Source of the DNA: Pavlovales sp. CCMP2436
Taxonomy: Eukaryota > Haptophyta > Pavlovophyceae > Pavlovales
Reading direction: 5' to 3'
NCBI GenBank assembly: GCA_026770615.1
Contig: MU631315.1
Location: 614,433-624,646, forward strand
Length of the DNA stretch: 10,214 nt
Shown: positions 6,429-10,214 of the stretch, piece after piece
Numbering within the stretch: position 1 is the first letter of the stretch
Layout: the number at the start of each line of letters is the position of its first letter
Position numbers and translations under genes: made by a program
The notes under the pieces: generated by a model
What the model was told of the DNA's origin: nothing
Database searches by the model: none
What the model saw: only the letters and a program-made list of their open reading frames with translations

Positions 6429-6596
6429 ATATTTACTTAAGTGTTACACATGGAAGGATACACGGAGGGGGGGGGGGTTATTAACAAACATGATTACAAA
6501 GATAGCGTGTATATATTTACTTAAGTGTTACACATGGAAGGATACACGGAGGGGGGGGGGGTTATTAACAAACATGATTACAAAGATAGCGTGTAT
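6429..6596. repeat. Perfect 84-bp tandem duplication
   Basis: 6429-6512 and 6513-6596 are identical across 84 bp, including an 11-base G run in each. They sit in cactin intron 2 between the real exon 3 acceptor and its decoy copy. Identity implies a recent duplication. Confidence 0.97.
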
Positions 6597-6621
6597 TTTG
6601 ACATAGTCTCACGTCTCTGCG

Positions 6622-6640
6622 CTTCTGATGAGTTACCTGT
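6622..6640 (-). repeat. Intronic echo of the exon 3 acceptor
   Basis: CTTCTGATGAGTTACCTGT against TTTCTGATAAGTCACCTGT (6392-6410), 16 of 19. On the minus strand it reads TTTTACAG|GTAACTCATCAG, that is VTHQKRRD against the real VTYQKRRD, with a better polypyrimidine tract. Confidence 0.7.
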
Positions 6641-6743
6641 AAAACTTTATAAAATAGAAGTATTAGATTGCCTAACACTGAGTGAGAGTTGGGTCCGACC
6701 TAACACTCCCAGCTGCTACAACTCACTCGGCCAGCCAAAAAAA

Positions 6744-6776
6744 AAAATCGAACCTGCGCAGCGCAGACCGTCACCA
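6744..6776 (-). repeat. Intronic echo of the exon 2 end and donor
   Basis: Matches 6906-6938 at 28 of 33. On the minus strand it reads VTVCAAQ|GTTCGATT against the real VTVCQAQ|GTTCGATT, so donor and frame are retained. Confidence 0.8.
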
Positions 6777-6915
6777 AAGTTACTCTAGAGTTGCAACAAG
6801 GATAATCCATGGTATACACAAGGCCAGTATGGTGGGACGACACGTCTTTGAATAACACCTATGTCAACAACACCAAACAAACTAAACCAAACAAAACAAA
6901 CAAACAAAATCGAAC

Positions 6916-7005
6916 CTGTGCTTGACAGACCGTCACCATCGCCTTCCAGAATTCCTGGTTGTCGTCATCGATATTGACGCGCTCCTCGAGGTCTGTGAGC
7001 AGCGT
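6916..7005 (-). CDS. CACTIN: Cactin, exon 2
   Basis: Thirty codons, phase 0 at both ends, between acceptor AATAACAG| and donor CACAG|GTTCGA. It encodes LLTDLEERVNIDDDNQEFW..MVTV, which aligns with the cactin mid-region segment with pattern DLLEDI..Y.E.....FW.DM. The intron upstream (7006-7235, 230 bp) carries an AG/GAA-rich stretch next to exon 1 and a C-tract (G-run on the plus strand at about 7045). The last 17 coding bases and the donor are echoed in the downstream intron at 6744-6776. Confidence 0.85.
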
Positions 7006-7235
7006 CTGTTATTGTTATTGTTGCAGTTTTTGTTATTGGGGGTATGGGGGGGGGGTAATGAACAAGTGCAGGAGGGGCCCTTCTTTCACAAGGTCAGAAC
7101 CATATCGATTCTACTGACCAATCGCTTGATGTTTCCCAGCACAGGAGCCAGTACGCCTGCTGCCGTTCCCCGCCTGCTAGGCCCAACAAATATATGGGGT
7201 ATCGAAAAAGAAGAAGAAGAAGAAAAAAGAACAAC

Positions 7236-8072
7236 CTTGAGCTCGTGTGCCATTAGCCCGTGGAAGAGCGTCACAGGGTCCCGCACCACATCCGCGCTCA
7301 GGTGCGAGAGCAGCAGTTCGGCGCGCTCGGTGTCCGCCACCTCCTCCGCCGCCGCCTCCTCCAACGCCGCAATCGCCGCGTCGGAGCCGCGCTCCCCGTC
7401 ACGCGCGTGTGCCACGGCGTTTCGCGCTGCGGCCACCGTCTCCTCCTTGCGAGCGAGCAGGAGGTGGAAACTCAGCATGTCGATCGGCTTGGCGCGCCCC
7501 TCCTGCAGCCTGATCTCCGCGCGCGTCCCCGCCTGCGCCAGGTGGAACTCGTCTGCCTTGCGCTGGTGCTCCGCATAGGCGAACTGCTCTCGCTCGCGCT
7601 CAATGCGAACCTTCTCCTCCTCCCACTCGTCACGCTCGCGCTCGCGCACCTCGCGCGCCTTCTTGACACGCTCGAGCTCAGCTTGCAGTTCAGCACGCCG
7701 CTCGCGCTCGCCCACTCGCGCGACGGTCTCGCCGCCGGTCGGCAGCGGCGCCGTCGCGATGCGCTGCTCGCGCTTGCCCCAGGTAAACTTCTCAGTCAGC
7801 CGGTTGTCGTTCCACGGATTCACGTCGTTGGAGTAGCCCATGTAGGTGCGCGCCTTCTCGGCCTCCTTGGCCGCCTTGCGGACCTTCTTGTCCGCGCGCC
7901 GCCGCCGCCGCTCATCCTCCGTCTCGCCTGCGCGCTCGGGGCTCGCGCTGCGCTCGCGCTCGCGCTCAGGCTCACGGTGCCTGTCCTTGTCGTGCTTCTT
8001 GTCCTTGTCACGGTGCTTGTCCTTGTCGTGCGTCTTGTCCTTGTCGCGGTGCTTGTCCTTGTCGCCCGCCAT
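7236..8072 (-). CDS. CACTIN: Cactin, exon 1 (start codon to HELK)
   Basis: First coding exon, 279 codons, ending at donor AAG|GTTGTT in phase 0. Residues 1-60 are a low-complexity charged D/K/H/R tract (DKDKHRDKDK repeats, then ERERERSASPERAG), as in RS-like splicing proteins. Residues 79-98 read GYSNDVNPWNDNRLTEKFTW, which matches the cactin hallmark GYTN..NPFGDNNL..F.W. Residues 115-190 are a coiled-coil R/E-rich region, and residues 192-198 are GRAKPID, another cactin signature. The exon ends in a piece of the mid-region (DPVTLFHGLMAHELK, like the human FLNGLTVADME segment). Cactin is a nuclear protein of the catalytic spliceosome that supports splicing fidelity; that role is family knowledge, not visible here. 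I chose the ATG at 8072 because the charged tract follows at once. An in-frame ATG at 8150 would add 26 residues and would overlap the divergent gene's possible start. Confidence 0.9.
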
Positions 8073-8186
8073 CTCACTCAGGGGCGAGGCCCTCGGCGGC
8101 GCGAAGTCTGAGCGCGCGATGGGGGCGTCGGCACGATGGCCGTCGCGCAAGAGTTAAAAAAAAAGGGCAAATCACTCAAAAAAAAA
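8073..8186. promoter_or_regulatory. Probable bidirectional promoter / 5' leaders
   Basis: About 114 bp separates the preferred start codons of cactin (minus) and the divergent small gene (plus). It holds a GC-rich part next to cactin and two A-tracts (8156-8165, 8179-8187) next to the plus-strand gene. No TATA box is visible. Assignment as a shared promoter is inferred from the head-to-head layout only. Confidence 0.4.
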
Positions 8187-8510
8187 ATGGGCACCTTTAG
8201 GGAGTTTTCGGTCGGCTTGGAAACGCTGGTCGCCGACTTCGCCAGCATGGGCGCACGCGCACTGCGAGAGCGCACGGGAGCTCCCTCCGAGCAGCTCGCG
8301 CGCACCGCCCTCCTGTGGAAGATGCGGCAGGAGATCGGTATGTGCGCCTTGCGTGGACACGCAAAGGTCATCATAGCGCGCGCGCGTATGGAGAACATCG
8401 GTGGCGGCGGCGCGGCACACGGTGGCGCAGACGACGACGGCACCGAGGGGTGGGCTGAGGGCGTATACCACCTGCGACAAGAGACGCGGTCGTGGCAGGA
8501 AGCCGCGTAG
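8136..8510 (+). CDS. Small divergent gene, unrecognised helical protein
   Basis: Plus-strand reading frame of 124 codons from ATG 8136, or 107 from ATG 8187, ending at TAG 8508-8510. The 8187 start (context AAAAATGG) is preferred: the longer form starts with a lysine run encoded by A-tracts that look like 5' leader. The protein reads MGTFREFSVGLETLVADFAS, then MGARALRERTGAPSEQLART, then ALLWKMRQEIGMCALRGHAK. This looks like two or three amphipathic helices followed by a Gly/Ala-rich acidic tail. GC-rich third positions resemble the cactin exons, which argues that it is real. It is head-to-head with cactin, so co-regulation is plausible. I do not recognise the family. No signal peptide or membrane segment is visible. 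Confidence 0.6.
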   Translation: MAVAQELKKKGKSLKKKMGTFREFSVGLETLVADFASMGARALRERTGAPSEQLARTALLWKMRQEIGMCALRGHAKVIIARARMENIGGGGAAHGGADDDGTEGWAEGVYHLRQETRSWQEAA

Positions 8511-8813
8511 GCCCGCCACCTAAGCGATCACAGGCTGAATTCGTCGGCCGTACACTACAGATTTGCTTGACTGCTGCTGCGTGTCTTCCTAATAAGTAAG
8601 TCGTAGTCTAAACAAAATGTGAGTGCTCCCATGCTCATCCATTTGTCTCTAAACTCGTCTCGTCGCTCCCGCGCTCTCGAACCTCCAGAAAATGCAGGCC
8701 TTCCTCATCCAGACAAGCTTTGTTTTCATAGGTTCACGAGGATGTCTAAAACCGCTAGAGCACTTTTGGCTTCTAAAACTGAAACTCAATGATCTGATCA
8801 ACGGTGGAGACGG
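8511..8813. other. Intergenic, no feature seen
   Basis: Between the small divergent gene and the dispersed repeat. Presumably 3' UTR of the former. No convincing coding frame, RNA gene or clear polyadenylation signal. Confidence 0.5.
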
Positions 8814-9052
8814 CATCCGTATGACCAGGGTGGATCCCTGGCTTTGAGTGTTTTTCAACGCTCAGGTCCAGTGCGAGCCTCCCGGGGTCGGGGACGGACG
8901 TTAAACTAGAAACCTACACACTGCAGGCCTGGTTTTTGGCGTCGTCGGGCAGTGTTCGAGAATGCGGGCAAGAGACCGATGCGCTGACCATGCGCTGACC
9001 ATCCCATGTCATGCCCGTACGCCTTCGAGCTGCAAGTCGGGGGGCGTTATAA
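8814..9052. mobile_element. Dispersed repeat, copy B
   Basis: Second copy of the family at 4131-4360, with shared blocks TTTTTCAACGC..GGTCCAGTG, GGGGACGGACG, ACTAGA and CATGCCCGTACGCC..CTGCAAGTCGGGG. It holds a local tandem TGCGCTGACCA pair (8980-9001). Its right end merges into the TATAAAG at 9048-9054, upstream of the 9115 frame. Confidence 0.65.
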
Positions 9053-9114
9053 AGCTGTGCGCTGCTCCTTGAAAAGAAAATTTCCAACGGCAGCATGGCC
9101 CCACCCTTCGCAAG

Positions 9115-9651
9115 ATGGATTTCGTCGCTTTGAGTGGCATCCTTTTCCTGATGGGCCTATGTGACAGCTCCGTCGTCTGCGCACGCCCGTCCGGCCTGGT
9201 GTGCAGACGAATGGTGCCGTGCACCGCGAGAGGGTGGCCGCACACGGCACGCGCAGACGGTCTTTTTCACCACCTCGCGTGTGGCGGTCGCTGCACTCTC
9301 GACCGCAAGGTGACGAGCATGTGCGCGCCGCCCGCGCCCGGGGCCAACGCCACGGCGGCGCCCACACCGGCTACGAATGGAGCCGGCACGCGCTACGAGT
9401 GGAGCCGCGAGAAAGACCTCGCGCCCGCTCCGCTCATCTGGGCGCTCCGCCGCAAGGCCGCGCAGAAGAACCCGCTCGGCATTCGCTCCCGCCCCGACGC
9501 GCGGCCCGGCGATCCGGCTGCGCTCAGAGGCTCGCAGGCCGCGGTGCTCGCGGCCCTGCTGCTTGGCGTCCTCGTATCGCTTGTCTTCGCCTTCTCGCGC
9601 GAATTGCTTCCAGACTCACTGACCGACCCGGCGTTAATAACATACCTCTGA
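9115..9651 (+). CDS. Possible small membrane protein, unrecognised
   Basis: Open frame of 178 codons ending in TGA at 9649-9651. From ATG 9115 it begins with a hydrophobic, signal-peptide-like segment (MDFVALSGILFLMGLCDSSV). A clear membrane helix lies at residues ~140-162 (AAVLAALLLGVLVSLVFAF), preceded by a basic region (LRRKAAQ..GIRSRPDARP) and followed by about 16 residues. A shorter start at 9319 (residue 69) gives a 110-residue protein that would be tail-anchored with its N-terminus in the cytosol. The middle (residues 24-68, Cys-rich) looks less like coding sequence, so the short form or an upstream splice may be correct. Other frames are also open because of high GC. A TATAAAG lies at 9048-9054. 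No family recognised. Confidence 0.45.
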   Translation: MDFVALSGILFLMGLCDSSVVCARPSGLVCRRMVPCTARGWPHTARADGLFHHLACGGRCTLDRKVTSMCAPPAPGANATAAPTPATNGAGTRYEWSREKDLAPAPLIWALRRKAAQKNPLGIRSRPDARPGDPAALRGSQAAVLAALLLGVLVSLVFAFSRELLPDSLTDPALITYL

Positions 9652-9853
9652 CGCGCCGAGCGGGGGGACAGTCGTGCGCACGGGGCCGCGCTGCCGGAGT
9701 AAGGACCACCACCCAATATACATCCAATTTCGTCCGAATAATCCGCATAACTAACGTCTCGTCATAATATGTCCTTAGATGGTCATTAAGTTAGAATGTA
9801 AGTAAATTAACTATTAGTATTACTAAGGTACTATATAGTATAGTTGCTCGCGA
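9652..9853. other. Convergent intergenic region
   Basis: GC-rich for the first 60 bp, then an AT-rich stretch (9765-9845) with TATA/TACTA motifs. It lies between the 3' ends of the 9651 gene and the right-edge gene. No gene seen. Confidence 0.5.
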
Positions 9854-9889
9854 TGGCCTACCCCGTGCAGCAGCGCACCGGGTAGGCCA
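9854..9889. repeat. Strong hairpin, 15-bp stem
   Basis: TGGCCTACCCCGTGC, a 6-nt loop AGCAGC, then GCACCGGGTAGGCCA: 14 of 15 pairs. It lies between two convergent gene ends and could mark transcript ends or a small element. Confidence 0.85.
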
Positions 9890-10069
9890 GTTCCGGTCGC
9901 AAAACTCGCCGCCATCGGTACGCACAGTGTTCCCTCTTCCAACGACCATGGCACCATGGCGCTTAAGCTCCGCGCGCCCGCGTGCGCGTAGCCGCGCGCG
10001 AGCTCGCTTCGCTCAGTAGCCCCACTGCCCCCAGTTCTGAGCGAAATTTGGCCAGCGCTTAAATATCGC

Positions 10070-10172
10070 TCAAATATCGCCCGGGTGCGGCTCCGGGTAG
10101 CCCCACTGCGTCCGGAGCGCCTTGTCGGCCTCGAATGCGATTCCACCGGGCGCGATGTTCTGGTGCACGTAC
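10070..10172 (-). CDS. Terminal exon of a gene entering from the right
   Basis: Acceptor ACTAACAG| at 10173-10175 (with branch-like CTAAC just upstream on the minus strand) opens a frame reading YVHQNIAPGGIAFEADKALR then TQWGYPEPHPGDI and a TGA stop at 10070-10072. One base before Tyr belongs to a split codon (phase 1). Codon bias is GC-rich like the other exons. I do not recognise the protein from this C-terminal fragment. The intron occupies 10173 to the window end. Confidence 0.55.
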
Positions 10173-10214
10173 CTGTTAGTTATAGACGGAGGATGGGGGG
10201 TGGGTAAGTGGGTG

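Noticed and set aside
6429..6596. CRISPR-like array from the repeated 84-bp unit
   Set aside because: Only two directly abutting identical units with no spacers; it is a simple tandem duplication in a eukaryotic intron.
7260..8111. 283-codon plus-strand frame opposite cactin exon 1
   Set aside because: Antisense shadow of a GC-rich, charged exon; the minus-strand frame carries the conserved cactin motifs.
9823..10146. 107-codon minus-strand frame
   Set aside because: It is out of frame with the spliced terminal exon 10070-10172, runs through the hairpin, and has no recognisable pattern.

Overview
The window is eukaryotic nuclear DNA. GC-rich coding blocks are split by GT-AG introns, and the introns are packed with microsatellites, homopolymer G/C and A/T runs and short dispersed repeats. 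There are no bacterial operons or Shine-Dalgarno-type gene spacing. The species cannot be fixed from sequence alone. A GC-biased unicellular eukaryote, such as a microalga, is a guess from the codon bias and intron style.

Main gene (minus strand, 8072 down to 546 and continuing off the left edge): I read a 12-exon partial gene for Cactin, a spliceosome-associated protein. The twelve exons total 1893 nt, exactly 631 codons, and every splice phase fits. The product runs in order: charged D/K/H/R N-terminus, GYSND..NPWND..LTEKFTW block, coiled-coil R/E region, GRAKPID motif, the cactin mid-region, the acidic linker and the AGRYSP..LFDEAQLPDA block. The conserved C-terminal cactin domain must lie to the left of base 546, outside the window.

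Right part: a short divergent plus-strand gene (8136 or 8187 to 8510) starts within about 65-115 bp of the cactin start and probably shares a bidirectional promoter. It is followed by an intergenic stretch carrying a dispersed repeat (8814-9052), then a plus-strand reading frame for a possible small membrane protein (9115 or 9319 to 9651). An AT-rich intergenic region with a strong hairpin follows. At the right edge a minus-strand terminal exon (10070-10172) of another gene enters the window.

Mobile-element remnants: a 470-bp MITE-like element with imperfect terminal inverted repeats (1438-1910) and a relative at the left edge (to 188); a tRNA-derived SINE-like head with A and B boxes (6166-6220) and a shared SINE-body motif (6096 and 3407); and a roughly 235-bp dispersed repeat present twice (4131-4360, 8814-9052).

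The most unusual feature is that the cactin introns repeatedly contain second, sometimes third, copies of the neighbouring exon's edge, often with the splice site itself. I count about nine cases, most direct and two inverted. Some keep coding potential (one could be a 60-nt in-frame cassette exon), and some form hairpins over splice sites. This looks like recurrent local template switching or duplication at repeat-rich introns, leaving a field of decoy splice sites.
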